This document shows positions 46,917-55,316 of a DNA stretch of 64,000 nt, piece by piece (position 1 is the first letter of the stretch; every line of letters begins with the position of its first letter). The notes under the pieces were generated by a model that was given only the letters and a program-made list of their open reading frames with translations, searched no databases and had not been told where the DNA came from. The stretch comes from Antonospora locustae (taxonomy: Eukaryota > Microsporidia): the NCBI GenBank assembly GCA_007674295.1, contig CM017463.1, positions 1 to 64,000 on the forward strand, read 5' to 3'. A program made the position numbers and the translations under genes.

Positions 46917-47327
46917 ATGAAGCAGGTGGTCTTCTCAGAGCTACACGACATCGAGATGCTCGACAGCGGAAAAACTCGTGAGCTGTGCCGCCATCTGAAG
47001 GGCGCAGGGGCTGTTCTGAGGACCTACAACAGAATCATGGAATCTGCAGTCGGCGACGGACGCTGGTGCAGGCTTGGTGCGCTTCTTGTCTGTCCGGAGG
47101 ACACGCGCCACCGTGTTGTGTTTCAGCATCTTCCGCTGTTCTGCAGGCATTTTGGTGTCAGGCTGCTTCGCCTTGCGAAAGGCTCGCGTGCTGCAGTGGA
47201 ACATGCTGCAGGAAAAAGCCCGGCAGCGATGTTTGGAATACTGAAGACAGATCCCGTCTTTGAGGACATCTGCAGACTGGCAGTGTGGCCCGCGGAGGGA
47301 GAGGCGAGTGGCAGTGTGGCCTGCTGA
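46917..47327 (+). CDS. L7Ae-like protein (possible RNase P/MRP Pop3-type subunit)
   Basis: A 136-residue protein from the ATG at 46917, with CCCC 14 bases upstream. The middle resembles the L7Ae/L30e fold: a helix with YNRIMESAVGDGR, then the strand GALLVCPED, HLPLFCRHFGVRLLRLAKGSRAAVEHAAGK (the usual 'lp.lC....vp......LG.a.G' region), and a closing strand AAMFGIL. Family members bind kink-turn RNA in snoRNPs, the ribosome or RNase P/MRP. The long N-terminal helix and overall divergence recall Pop3/Rpp38 more than the ribosomal proteins, but this is a guess. A tRNA gene lies just upstream. Confidence 0.5.
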   Translation: MKQVVFSELHDIEMLDSGKTRELCRHLKGAGAVLRTYNRIMESAVGDGRWCRLGALLVCPEDTRHRVVFQHLPLFCRHFGVRLLRLAKGSRAAVEHAAGKSPAAMFGILKTDPVFEDICRLAVWPAEGEASGSVAC

Positions 47328-47346
47328 TGGTGCTACACGGAACCAG

Positions 47347-48078
47347 CTACTCGTGCCTTGCCTTTGTTCTGTAGTATTCCAGCTCAATCTGAACCAGGTC
47401 TTGAATCAGATGCGTGGAGTCTCCACTTTCGGCAAACTTGGACATGTATTCGCTGAGACGGTAAGTGACATCTCCAAGGTGTCTCAGTGGAGACTCGCAC
47501 TTCTGGGGCTCCACCTCGCAAAAGACGTCACTGTCCCCGCATCGTCTGTGAATCGTCTCTGCAATTATCGCTAGACAGGCACTTCTGAGCGCTGCAAGGC
47601 ACTTGTTGTCTCTTGCGCGGGTGTTGAAGTAGCTGCTGTGGGGTGTCTTGTACACAGAGACATAGCCGCTGTGAAAGACGCCGGTGCCGCAGGGCTGCAG
47701 CTTTTCGATCTCGCTGACAAGCTCTTTCGACTCCACAAGCACCTGCCTTATCTTTCTCTCAAGTGCAGGCAGCTGTATCAGGTGCTGAATGCCATGCACC
47801 CAGCACGCAAAGCCCTCTGTGCACCGTCTTTCGTAGTGGCTGGCGGGCTTCTTCTGGAGCCTGGCAATCTCGCGCAGGAGCACTTTTGGGTCTGCATTGG
47901 CTGTCTCCATGATCTTTGCCAGAATGACAGCCTCGATGCAACGCAGCTCTGTCTGGACAAACACACTCTGTGCACTGCCGTCAGTGTCCATACACAAAAT
48001 GGGCGCCAACGAGAAAGAAGCAAGCAGCAATGCACACTGCCGTGTGCAGAAAAACGAAACGCTTTTTTCAGCATACAT
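47347..48078 (-). CDS. hypothetical secreted protein
   Basis: A 243-residue protein from the ATG at 48078, chosen because it opens a hydrophobic leader (residues 7-28, FFCTRQCALLLASFSLAPILC) and has GGG at -6. The mature part is helical with scattered Cys (CIEAVILAKIMETA, CLAALRSACLAIIAETIHRRC) and no second membrane segment. The frame runs upstream to 48387 without plausible protein sequence. No family is recognised. Its stop converges on the L7Ae-like gene with under 20 bases between them. Confidence 0.55.
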   Translation of the reverse strand: MYAEKSVSFFCTRQCALLLASFSLAPILCMDTDGSAQSVFVQTELRCIEAVILAKIMETANADPKVLLREIARLQKKPASHYERRCTEGFACWVHGIQHLIQLPALERKIRQVLVESKELVSEIEKLQPCGTGVFHSGYVSVYKTPHSSYFNTRARDNKCLAALRSACLAIIAETIHRRCGDSDVFCEVEPQKCESPLRHLGDVTYRLSEYMSKFAESGDSTHLIQDLVQIELEYYRTKARHE

Positions 48079-48236
48079 CAGCCCTGCATCGCGGCTGAAT
48101 TTATTATGAAGGGCCAACACTCTCAGCCCGCAGAACGCATGCTGGCATGTGCCTGGCCACAGAGTATTTCGGTCGTAAACGCAGCTGCGTCTGTGCACAC
48201 GGAGAGAAGTTGCTTTATTGAATGCAAGGCAGCTCA

Positions 48237-48488
48237 TCACCTTTCGCTGCCACACACAGAGCCCTTGCGTCTTCTCAGAGCCTTTCTCTTGAAGTCGTCT
48301 CTTGAGAACGGGCTTTCTGTGTTGCTCTCTCTGTTCTGGACTTTCGGACACAGAGCTCTGATAAATCTTCTTCGGGCATCTCGCCACTTAGACGCTGCAG
48401 TCTTTTCTTTCGAGTCGCGGAGCGTGACTCCGCAAATGCATGCAAACAGACACCATGCAGTGACCGCAACTCCAAAGACAGTTTTCAT
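48237..48488 (-). CDS. small basic protein with N-terminal leader
   Basis: An 83-residue ORF from the ATG at 48488, with CCCC about 14 bases upstream. The N terminus is a signal peptide or anchor (MKTVFGVAVTAWCLFACICG). The remainder is short and strongly basic (RDARRRFIRALC, KRKALRRRKG). No family is recognised. It lies 158 bases upstream of another minus-strand gene with a leader peptide. Confidence 0.45.
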   Translation of the reverse strand: MKTVFGVAVTAWCLFACICGVTLRDSKEKTAASKWRDARRRFIRALCPKVQNRESNTESPFSRDDFKRKALRRRKGSVCGSER

Positions 48489-48552
48489 GGAATAGTGAGG
48501 GGATTTATTGACATTAGGACATCCGTAAGTCCAGAAGCAAGGTGACGGGTGC

Positions 48553-48771
48553 TTACTTGCACCGGATAAAGCCTTTCCGTCTGCCAAAGCGATACGTGCA
48601 AGAAGACAGAAGAAATGGCGGTCTCTGATGAGAAAAGAAGCACAATACTTGCGAACATATGAGACAAAGGAACATTAAAAAAACGGCCAAGACAGAGAAC
48701 AGATTGCCCATGAGCCAAGCGTACTGCAGCACTTGTTTCTGCTGAGAATGTTTTGATGAGACGGCATGCAT
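48553..48771 (-). CDS. putative small membrane protein
   Basis: A 72-codon ORF with one or two hydrophobic segments (MGNLFSVLAVFLMFLCLIC) and a basic C terminus (YRFGRRKGFIRCK). There is no C-tract start. It may be the end of a longer, frame-broken membrane protein whose other pieces lie at 48775-49307 on the same strand. Confidence 0.25.
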   Translation of the reverse strand: MHAVSSKHSQQKQVLQYAWLMGNLFSVLAVFLMFLCLICSQVLCFFSHQRPPFLLSSCTYRFGRRKGFIRCK

Positions 48772-49461
48772 TGCTCAAACGCCTTTCGCCTGCTTGAGAA
48801 TTATTTGAGTTGATATGAAAGCGGGTCTGCAAGCGTATGCAAAGGGTTTCTTGTAGAGATACACGCAGACTGTCTCTTGAGCAATGAAGCTCTTGTATAA
48901 ACACGACGAAGCATGGCGGGGGTTCAGGCGCAGAGCCCCATTCAAGTTGCAGAGGCCTTTCGTACTTTTCTCTTCGTTGCTACAGTAGCGTGCAAGGCCA
49001 CGAAACTGCCAACTGGGATAAAGAAGACGTGTGGTGTGCCACGCACTCGCGAGGCGGTGGCTTCTTTCAAGCACCCAGTAGAAGGCGGCCTGGCGAAACC
49101 ACCAAACTGGGCAGCCATGGTGCAAATGGCTACCAAGGTCAAAAGCAGCACATGTAAAGCAGAATGGCCTAGGTCAGCAACTGAGGCTGCAATGAATAGA
49201 TGAAGAAGTAACGGAGAAAACGAGATAACAGGTACTGGCTTGAAGCGGCAGTGACATATCTCCTGTGAGTCAGCAACTGTGTGAAGCTCGAGAGGTTTTG
49301 AGAGCACCTGTATGTGTTGCGCTGCTTTGTCTCTCAGCGCCGGAGCTTGTGATGTGGCATTCTCTTCCTATTTGATAAACACAAGTTACCTCCAAGTTGA
49401 TTTGCTGCTCTAGGGACATTGCATTGTAGGCTAGCTGTAGGACGAGGCGCCTGCATGTCTC
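48772..49461. other. intergenic or decayed membrane-protein gene
   Basis: Two overlapping minus-strand frames (48942-49307 and 48775-49125) contain hydrophobic stretches such as LLLHLFIAAS and LLLTLVAICTM, then switch frame. No single intact gene can be supported. A frameshifted or spliced gene is possible. Confidence 0.3.
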
Positions 49462-50664
49462 TCAGGTCCTCTTGTCCCCTCTCCAGAGCCTCGCGGCACA
49501 TCTCCCCGCAACCAGAAGACACAGAGATATCAGCGGACCGAGCAGACACAGAAAAAAGAACGGCACAAGAGAGTCTGCAGCGTTTGTCGAGTAGAAGGGC
49601 ACTCTGACGTTCATTCCCCACAGCCCCGCAATTGTCTGGCACGGAAGAAACACGAACGCCACAAAGCTGAAGCGGTTCACAGCGCGGCTCATCTCGTTTG
49701 CCTCCTTCGTCTGCTTCATGTCCACAAGCGCAAGAATCAGGTCCTGCGACCGCTCAACTGTCCTGATGTACTCCTTTGTCTGCTCCTCGGCAAGCACAAA
49801 GTCGTCAAGTGCAACCTCAAACACGCGCACAATCTTTCTCTTGAACCGCCCGCTCTCCACAACAACCCGCAGAATCTGCCGCTTTGGCTTGATGAAGCTC
49901 CACAGGTCAAAGAGCGCACACGCAGTGCCGAAGTTCAAGTGGAGGAGATGCTCCAGGTTGCTGTCCTGTGCAACGCTGCGCTCCACGTCGGGGCATATCG
50001 TCCTGACGATGTGCTTGATGTCCTGCAGAAACTCGATCACAATTGAGTACAGGACCCAGTCGGGCGAGAAGGTGGTGTGCTCGCATATCAGCGACAGGAA
50101 GTTGACGATGTCGTTGATGCCGGTCCACGTTCTGTCGTGCGTGGTGACAACGAAGTTCTTGAAGATCAGAATGTTGAAGTCGATGTCCTCTGTGGGGCTG
50201 AGGCGCCGAAGCCTGCAGAGGCGCAGGGAGATGAACGTGTAGTGCCGAAACATCTCGACCTTCTCCTCTGTGTCTCTGTCTCGAATATCGTTGAGACTTA
50301 TGTCGTGGACGTCGTAGAGCTCGCGAAGCATTCTCAGGTCGTGCTCGAGCGGATTGAATATGTTCAGCCAGAACTGGCTGCGTGTCTGTGCAAAGCGTGT
50401 GTCTCTGAAGATGTCGTTTGACTGCACAAGCACAGGGTCTGCATCGCCCGGTATGAAGAGGTAGTACTTGGTGTTCAGCAGGTTTCGAAATCGTGCGAAG
50501 TTGTATACTGCAGGTCCTGTGTTGGCCTCCTCGTCAATGTCGCTGCATGTTTCGATGGGGTCCACACGCGCCCGTGTCCTGTACACGTCCTGGTTCTCTC
50601 TGCCCTTTCGCATTTTCCTGTATATTGTGATGATCTCCGTTATTGTGCTGGAGTACTTGCCCAT
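49462..50664 (-). CDS. CorA-family Mg2+ transporter
   Basis: A 400-residue protein from the ATG at 50664, directly preceded by CCCC. The large N-terminal cytosolic domain includes HDISLNDIRDRDTEEKVEMF, the usual CorA region, and long helices follow. The C terminus has the hallmark first membrane helix ending in GLWGMN (the GMN selectivity motif), a short loop and a second helix (LVPFFFLCLLGPLISLCLLVAG). The family forms pentameric Mg2+ channels in the plasma or organelle membrane; the cellular location here is not deducible. The start is divergent from the Hrd3-like gene with only 74 bases between ATGs. Confidence 0.92.
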   Translation of the reverse strand: MGKYSSTITEIITIYRKMRKGRENQDVYRTRARVDPIETCSDIDEEANTGPAVYNFARFRNLLNTKYYLFIPGDADPVLVQSNDIFRDTRFAQTRSQFWLNIFNPLEHDLRMLRELYDVHDISLNDIRDRDTEEKVEMFRHYTFISLRLCRLRRLSPTEDIDFNILIFKNFVVTTHDRTWTGINDIVNFLSLICEHTTFSPDWVLYSIVIEFLQDIKHIVRTICPDVERSVAQDSNLEHLLHLNFGTACALFDLWSFIKPKRQILRVVVESGRFKRKIVRVFEVALDDFVLAEEQTKEYIRTVERSQDLILALVDMKQTKEANEMSRAVNRFSFVAFVFLPCQTIAGLWGMNVRVPFYSTNAADSLVPFFFLCLLGPLISLCLLVAGRCAARLWRGDKRT

Positions 50665-50668
50665 GGGG
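50665..50668 (-). promoter_or_regulatory. CCCC start signal of the CorA-type gene
   Basis: Directly upstream of the ATG at 50664 on the minus strand. Together with the CCCC at 50733-50736 for the plus-strand neighbour it delimits a 74-base divergent promoter. Confidence 0.55.
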
Positions 50669-50738
50669 TGCTCCCTGCACAGGCTTGCGAGTGTACCTGT
50701 CGCCGGGCAGTGTTGCCGGCTGCATTTTCTATCCCCAG

Positions 50739-52250
50739 ATGAATGTGCTTGTGCTTGTCCTGCTTGTGCTCTGCAGAGGCGCCGTGGCTTCATCGGCAAG
50801 AGGCGTGGGCCAGGTGCTCGACACGCTGTTTGAGAGCCCGTACGTCACTGCAGAGGCTGTTTCGTATCTGAAGTACAGGTACCTCGGCGGCACAAGGGCG
50901 ACATTGCTCATGGGGCTTGTGTCTCGGCGGGGCCATGACGTGTACCACGACCTGCTGTATGCGCACAACTCGTACATCACGGCGGACCTGGTGCGCAACG
51001 CGCCCGAGATCTGCGAGATTGTCTATGGAGTTGCCGAGCAGGTCTACAGAGAGTTTCTGGAGAACAAGTTTCTCTTCTTTCCCAAGCTGGAGTTTGCGCA
51101 GGTTGCAGAGTACGCCAGACTGCTCGAAAACGTGGACCACATTGTGGACTCTGCGCTCTACGACGACAGGCGGTCTGCAGAAAGCTTCTATGACATGCTT
51201 GACAAGGGCTTCATTGACATTCGAGAGTACGTCGGCGTCCTTGACAAGCTCGTCCAAAAGGGCGTGCCGAAGGCTGCGTCTGTGATGGGCGAGCTGTACA
51301 TGTACGGCCACGGTGTAGAGCGCAACTGGCAGAGGGCGGAGGAGTACTTTGTGAAGGGTGCTGTGAGGGGCGAGGCTGTGTCCTACAACGGGCTCGGACG
51401 GATTCTGATGGACAGAGACGGCGAGAGCATGGGCAGGTGCAGGCAGCACCTGGTGAAGGCTGTTCTCAAGGGTCTTCCTGCGGCGTGCTTCAACATGTTT
51501 CTGTGGTACGAGAAGTCGCACAGGGGCGCAGGCGTGCAGCTAGGCACTGTGTACCTCATGAAGGCTGCGGAGAAGGGGTACCTTCCTGCGCTGTTTCGCT
51601 ACGGCGAGATTCTCTACGAGCAGGGGCGCTTTGACGCGGCGATTCCCTACTTGATGTCTGTGTCCGAATACAGCAGCCCAGTTACACGGGTCCAGCGCGA
51701 CGCAGAAGTGCTGTTTCTGGGCGGAAGCCACGAGAAGGCACTTGCACTGTGTCTGCTGGGCGCCGAGATGGGCTCCGACGTGTCGATCAAGAATGCGCTG
51801 CATCTGCTGAAACGCCACAGGCGCTTTGTGCAGGACTCGGCGTCGGTCGTGTTCAGACTACTTGCGAAGTACGTGGACATGGGCGTGCACACGCATCTTG
51901 TGGACCTTGGCGACTGCTACTTCTACGGCGCAGGTGTCGAAAAGTCGTACAAGAGCGCTTTTGCATATTACACGTCGGCATCGCTCTACGACTCGGGACG
52001 GGGGCTCTACTCTCTGAGCTACATGTACCAGCACGGCCTCGGGTGCAAACGAAACCCGCTCCAGGCGCTGCACTACGTGCTGCAGGTGCTGAAGAAGGAC
52101 GCGGATGCATATCTTGTGGGGTTCTACGTCATTCCGTGGTACATCGTGCAGGATGTCTTTCTCTACTTTCCGTACCGGTGCGTGACTACAGCCACAGGGA
52201 TCTTCATGGCCATTCTGGTGTCCAGAATCGCACGGAGAATTGGAAAGTAA
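50739..52250 (+). CDS. Hrd3/SEL1L-like Sel1-repeat protein
   Basis: A 503-residue protein from the ATG at 50739 (CCCC at 50733-50736). It has a signal peptide (MNVLVLVLLVLCRGAVAS), a long lumenal part with several Sel1-type repeats and one C-terminal membrane helix (TGIFMAILVSRI) followed by a short basic tail. Repeats include ASVMGELYMYGHGVERNWQR, SYNGLGRILM, ALFRYGEILYEQGR, LGDCYFYGAGVEKSYK and LYSLSYMYQHGLGCKRNP. This architecture matches Hrd3/SEL1L, the lumenal substrate receptor of the Hrd1 ER-associated degradation ligase. It is shorter than the yeast protein, as expected for a microsporidian. No Hrd1 gene is present in the window. Confidence 0.85.
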   Translation: MNVLVLVLLVLCRGAVASSARGVGQVLDTLFESPYVTAEAVSYLKYRYLGGTRATLLMGLVSRRGHDVYHDLLYAHNSYITADLVRNAPEICEIVYGVAEQVYREFLENKFLFFPKLEFAQVAEYARLLENVDHIVDSALYDDRRSAESFYDMLDKGFIDIREYVGVLDKLVQKGVPKAASVMGELYMYGHGVERNWQRAEEYFVKGAVRGEAVSYNGLGRILMDRDGESMGRCRQHLVKAVLKGLPAACFNMFLWYEKSHRGAGVQLGTVYLMKAAEKGYLPALFRYGEILYEQGRFDAAIPYLMSVSEYSSPVTRVQRDAEVLFLGGSHEKALALCLLGAEMGSDVSIKNALHLLKRHRRFVQDSASVVFRLLAKYVDMGVHTHLVDLGDCYFYGAGVEKSYKSAFAYYTSASLYDSGRGLYSLSYMYQHGLGCKRNPLQALHYVLQVLKKDADAYLVGFYVIPWYIVQDVFLYFPYRCVTTATGIFMAILVSRIARRIGK

Positions 52251-52308
52251 AACTGCAGCAGGAAGCATCTAACATGTTCTGTAGAAAACCTAACTCAAAA
52301 TTGCACCC

Positions 52309-52857
52309 ATGTATTTTCTCGGCTTGCTACCGCATGTTGAATCGTTGAATATAAATAATGAGAATTTGGCTCGCGTTTGTAACGTGACAAAGAACCTACA
52401 CAAGAGGACCAAGTTTCGGACATTGTACGAGTTGTTCAGCGTGGCAGAAAAGACAAGCATTCCGGAGATACAGAAAAAATACCGAAGAATGATGCGGGAG
52501 GAGAAATTTGCAGACGGGACACCAATAGGCAGCTCAGTGATAGGGATTGTAAACGAGTCCTACGATGTTCTCAGAAGATGTAAAGACACATATGATTACT
52601 TGCTAGACCACCCGTACCTCATGAGGGAACCTGTTTCCTTGTCCAAGATAAACATCATAGTCGGTGTGCTTATTGCAATAGCTACTCTTCTTGTGGCAGA
52701 CTTCCTTGTTGCTGCTGTGAGGATTTTGCTCTACAACAGGAAGAAGACGCAAAAGAAGAGCACAAAGAAGGAGCGGCGAGAATGTACAAGAACACCCAGT
52801 CTAAACGACATGAATATGTTGAAGCTATATCGCATTCTGGTAAGAAAAAAACATTGA
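52309..52857 (+). CDS. membrane-anchored J-like protein, HPD missing
   Basis: A 182-residue protein. CCC directly before the ATG at 52309 supports the start. Residues about 40-105 form a J-type domain: TLYELFSVAEKTSIPEIQKKYRRMM, then after the loop NESYDVLRRCKDTYDYLLDHP. The loop reads KFADG in place of the usual HPD, so Hsp70 stimulation in the normal way is doubtful. A hydrophobic segment (VGVLIAIATLLVADFLVAAV) and a basic tail follow, giving a single membrane anchor. ER location is plausible, with the ERAD gene 58 bases upstream on the same strand. It may be a regulatory J-like protein rather than an active co-chaperone. Confidence 0.65.
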   Translation: MYFLGLLPHVESLNINNENLARVCNVTKNLHKRTKFRTLYELFSVAEKTSIPEIQKKYRRMMREEKFADGTPIGSSVIGIVNESYDVLRRCKDTYDYLLDHPYLMREPVSLSKINIIVGVLIAIATLLVADFLVAAVRILLYNRKKTQKKSTKKERRECTRTPSLNDMNMLKLYRILVRKKH

Positions 52858-52981
52858 TATCTCTCTGCCAGGTGCTGCAGTCAATTTTCGAGTGTGAAAT
52901 ACATGAACTTCGATTCCAAGCCCGCGCTCTGCATCTGTGTCATCTTCGTAAACGACATTAAAAAAACCTACTTTTTATGCA

Positions 52982-53818
52982 ATGAGCAGAGAGAAGATAA
53001 AGCGCTGGATAGAAGAAGACACACGTGCAATGCTAAAGTGCTTAAAGTCCCTAGCTCAGATACAGAAGCTTAAGTTCTACAGCATTCTGTACGACATGCT
53101 CACCGAGGACATATGCCGGACTAAACGTGAGATATTTTACATGGCGGTTCCTGTTTTCAAATCCCAAAAGGTTGTGGACTATCTTGTCAAGTCTACGTCA
53201 ATAAAGCTTGGAATTTCGCTTGATCGGTACATAACGGCATCGCTCAAAGGACTCTACTTTGGACCGGTGAGGTTTTATGTGCAAGACGGCATTATACAGA
53301 ACTCAACGCTAATTCCTGACATGCAGAAAGTGCATCGTGTGGAGTGCGATGCATCTTCTGTTGTGGTTATAGAAAAGGATGCGCTGTTCTCGTTCATAGT
53401 CGAGAGGACAGCGCGAGACGATATTCTATTTGTCTGCGGAAAAGGGTATCCGTGCCGAAACACGATTCGTCTGCTGCAGGCTATCAAGGCTAAGAAGTAC
53501 GGAATCTTTGACTTTGATCCGTATGGCATGCATATCTTCGTTGTATACAAAGGCAGCCTGGAAGATGATTCCTTTGAGAGGCTGGGCATTACGTCGCAAG
53601 ACCTGTTCAAGTACAAGGTGTCAGAAAGGGATCTTATAGATCTGGTGCCCAGAGACATGAAGTACATCGAAAACATGATGAAAAGAGACGACTGCCTCGC
53701 CCTTTCGCCAGACCTTCTTTTTCTCAAGGGCCTGGGAAAGAAGCTCGAGATGGAGGCGTTTATAGCTCACGACCCGTACTTCTTTGAGAAGTTCATCAAC
53801 CAGAAGGTTCCCCGCTAA
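52982..53818 (+). CDS. SPO11: Spo11 (meiotic topoisomerase VI A-like protein)
   Basis: Makes the programmed double-strand breaks that start meiotic recombination, by a covalent tyrosine-DNA link. The 278-residue protein keeps the core: winged-helix motif KREIFYM with the catalytic Tyr at residue 53, the conserved FKSQKVVDYLV, the SLKGLYFGP region, and the Toprim domain with Glu 131 in VVIEKDALF, GKGYPC at 153-158 and the metal-binding DFDPYG at 177-182. It lacks much of the N-terminal extension seen in yeast and animals. All catalytic residues are intact, which argues that this lineage retains meiosis or a related process. The convergent neighbour is FAM72. Confidence 0.93.
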   Translation: MSREKIKRWIEEDTRAMLKCLKSLAQIQKLKFYSILYDMLTEDICRTKREIFYMAVPVFKSQKVVDYLVKSTSIKLGISLDRYITASLKGLYFGPVRFYVQDGIIQNSTLIPDMQKVHRVECDASSVVVIEKDALFSFIVERTARDDILFVCGKGYPCRNTIRLLQAIKAKKYGIFDFDPYGMHIFVVYKGSLEDDSFERLGITSQDLFKYKVSERDLIDLVPRDMKYIENMMKRDDCLALSPDLLFLKGLGKKLEMEAFIAHDPYFFEKFINQKVPR

Positions 53819-53962
53819 AAAGGGTGCCTTTCGCTTGAAATGCTTTACGTGTAGGATGACGTTCAAAATGGCGCAACTTTCTCAAAAGAATATAAAAGCA
53901 GTCGCCCAAAAGCCTGTTTGGCGCAGAAACGAAGAAACTTGGACGAGGCCATGAAATCTTAT

Positions 53963-54376
53963 TTATCTTTCGCACTCATAGAGAACGCACTTCTTTCGCT
54001 GTCTGTTTTTTTTGGAATGACCTTCTGGTATGCTATCATTCAGAATTGTGATCACATTCAAGCTGTGAAACATCCAGAGATGCCCGTTATTTTTCGACTT
54101 CAGACAAACTACACAAGGCTGGATGATGTGGTATCCAACAATCTTTCCGCACTGCAGACATCCCACGTCTCTTACTGCACAGCGGCAGCTCCTTGCCATA
54201 TACGGGTCGTATACGGGGCTTATTGCTGTTGATATTATATTTGTGGAGATCAGGTGCACTCTTGGATCCGAGAGAAGAGACGACTCAAGGCCGTATCTTG
54301 TCAGCAGAGAGCTGCATTCGCCACAGTAAACGGAGTATTTTTGTTCCTTGGTGCACACATCCCGTTCCACGATCAT
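53963..54376 (-). CDS. FAM72-family protein
   Basis: A 137-residue protein with the full FAM72 layout: VYCGECSSLLTRYGLESSLLSD at the N terminus, then RSCRCAVRDVGCLQCGKIVGYHII, then PCVVCL followed by NNGHLWMFHS. The Cys-pair spacing and the GNxVGYH and NNGHxWMFH motifs are those of the family, which includes the human UNG2-binding FAM72A. The Cys pairs probably bind zinc. The family is not one I associate with microsporidia. It is convergent with Spo11 with 144 bases between stops. The 5' part lies inside a segment duplicated in the assembly, so a second partial copy of the first exon-like region appears at about 54453-54613 and should not be counted as another gene. Confidence 0.85.
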   Translation of the reverse strand: MIVERDVCTKEQKYSVYCGECSSLLTRYGLESSLLSDPRVHLISTNIISTAISPVYDPYMARSCRCAVRDVGCLQCGKIVGYHIIQPCVVCLKSKNNGHLWMFHSLNVITILNDSIPEGHSKKNRQRKKCVLYECER

Positions 54377-54451
54377 GATGTGTTTTGTTATTGTTTTCCA
54401 ATCGTTTTTAAATTGTTCGCAATGTTTGTGACGAACTGTGTTTTATTTGTT
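54216..54451 (+). repeat. assembly duplication, copy 1
   Basis: Identical to 54453-54689 within one base of the junction, offset 237 bp, with a single N at 54452 between. This pattern is typical of two contigs with overlapping ends placed side by side. Confidence 0.9.
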
Positions 54452-54452
54452 N
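54452..54452. other. assembly gap (single N)
   Basis: One undetermined base exactly at the junction of the two duplicated segments. Confidence 0.98.
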
Positions 54453-54689
54453 GGGCTTATTGCTGTTGATATTATATTTGTGGAGATCAGGTGCACTCTT
54501 GGATCCGAGAGAAGAGACGACTCAAGGCCGTATCTTGTCAGCAGAGAGCTGCATTCGCCACAGTAAACGGAGTATTTTTGTTCCTTGGTGCACACATCCC
54601 GTTCCACGATCATGATGTGTTTTGTTATTGTTTTCCAATCGTTTTTAAATTGTTCGCAATGTTTGTGACGAACTGTGTTTTATTTGTTT
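54453..54689 (+). repeat. assembly duplication, copy 2
   Basis: Second copy of the 237-bp segment; the start of FAM72 is duplicated here. Confidence 0.9.
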
Positions 54690-54999
54690 GGGGTTTATTT
54701 TATTGATTACCGGTGGCATTGGTTGCTTACATGCAGGTCTGCAGATGGTGCGCTGGGCGCATGATAGTGCTGTCTATCTTCTGAACTTCCATGCAGAGCC
54801 TCAGGCATCTCTGCGAGGAAATCTCCGACACTTTGGCTTCAAACGTGACAAGTTGAGGAACAACGGTGGCACCGTAAAACATAAGTATCAAATGCATTGA
54901 ATGCTGTATGTAACGCTGATGCGTAGCAGTAGCACAAGGCGCGTAGGAGAAGAGAACGTGCATTTAACTACGGGAATGAGAGACACCATGCAAGCTCCG
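54690..54999. other. intergenic, no supported gene
   Basis: A 78-codon minus-strand frame (54727-54963) has no C-tract or recognised motif. Nothing else is seen. Confidence 0.4.
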
Positions 55000-55191
55000 C
55001 TAGTTCAGCATGTCTCTGATAAATGGCGACTTTGTGTCCTTAGATATCTCGTTTTTGATGTTCTCCTCAAGAATCTGGTTTACCTTCTGGGTGTCTTCGA
55101 TCAGCACACGCAGCTCGGTGTTGATCTTTCTTGTCTCGTCATTCTCATGCTCAATCGCACAAATAACAGCTTCAAAGTCCTTTGTGTCCAT
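55000..55191 (-). CDS. small coiled-coil protein
   Basis: A 63-residue protein from the ATG at 55191, which is directly preceded by CCC on its strand. It is almost entirely amphipathic helix with heptad-like spacing (IEHENDETRKINTELRVLIED, QKVNQILEENI). Small helical subunits of this size occur in kinetochore, mediator and vesicle-tethering complexes, but no specific family can be assigned. It is divergent from Elp4 with 125 bases between ATGs. Confidence 0.55.
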   Translation of the reverse strand: MDTKDFEAVICAIEHENDETRKINTELRVLIEDTQKVNQILEENIKNEISKDTKSPFIRDMLN

Positions 55192-55316
55192 GGGCCAGTG
55201 CAAATTCTGCGTGCTATCTCCATGTTGTAAGTTGCTTGACTGCACAGATAGCTGGAAGTGCACGCAGAAACTGTTGGCAAAGTGCACTGGATTTATCTTC
55301 GGAAAAAAGACATCCC

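Noticed and set aside
54254..54706. Two identical 71-codon plus-strand frames that look like a repeated gene
   Set aside because: They are antisense to FAM72 and are duplicated only because of the assembly join at the N.
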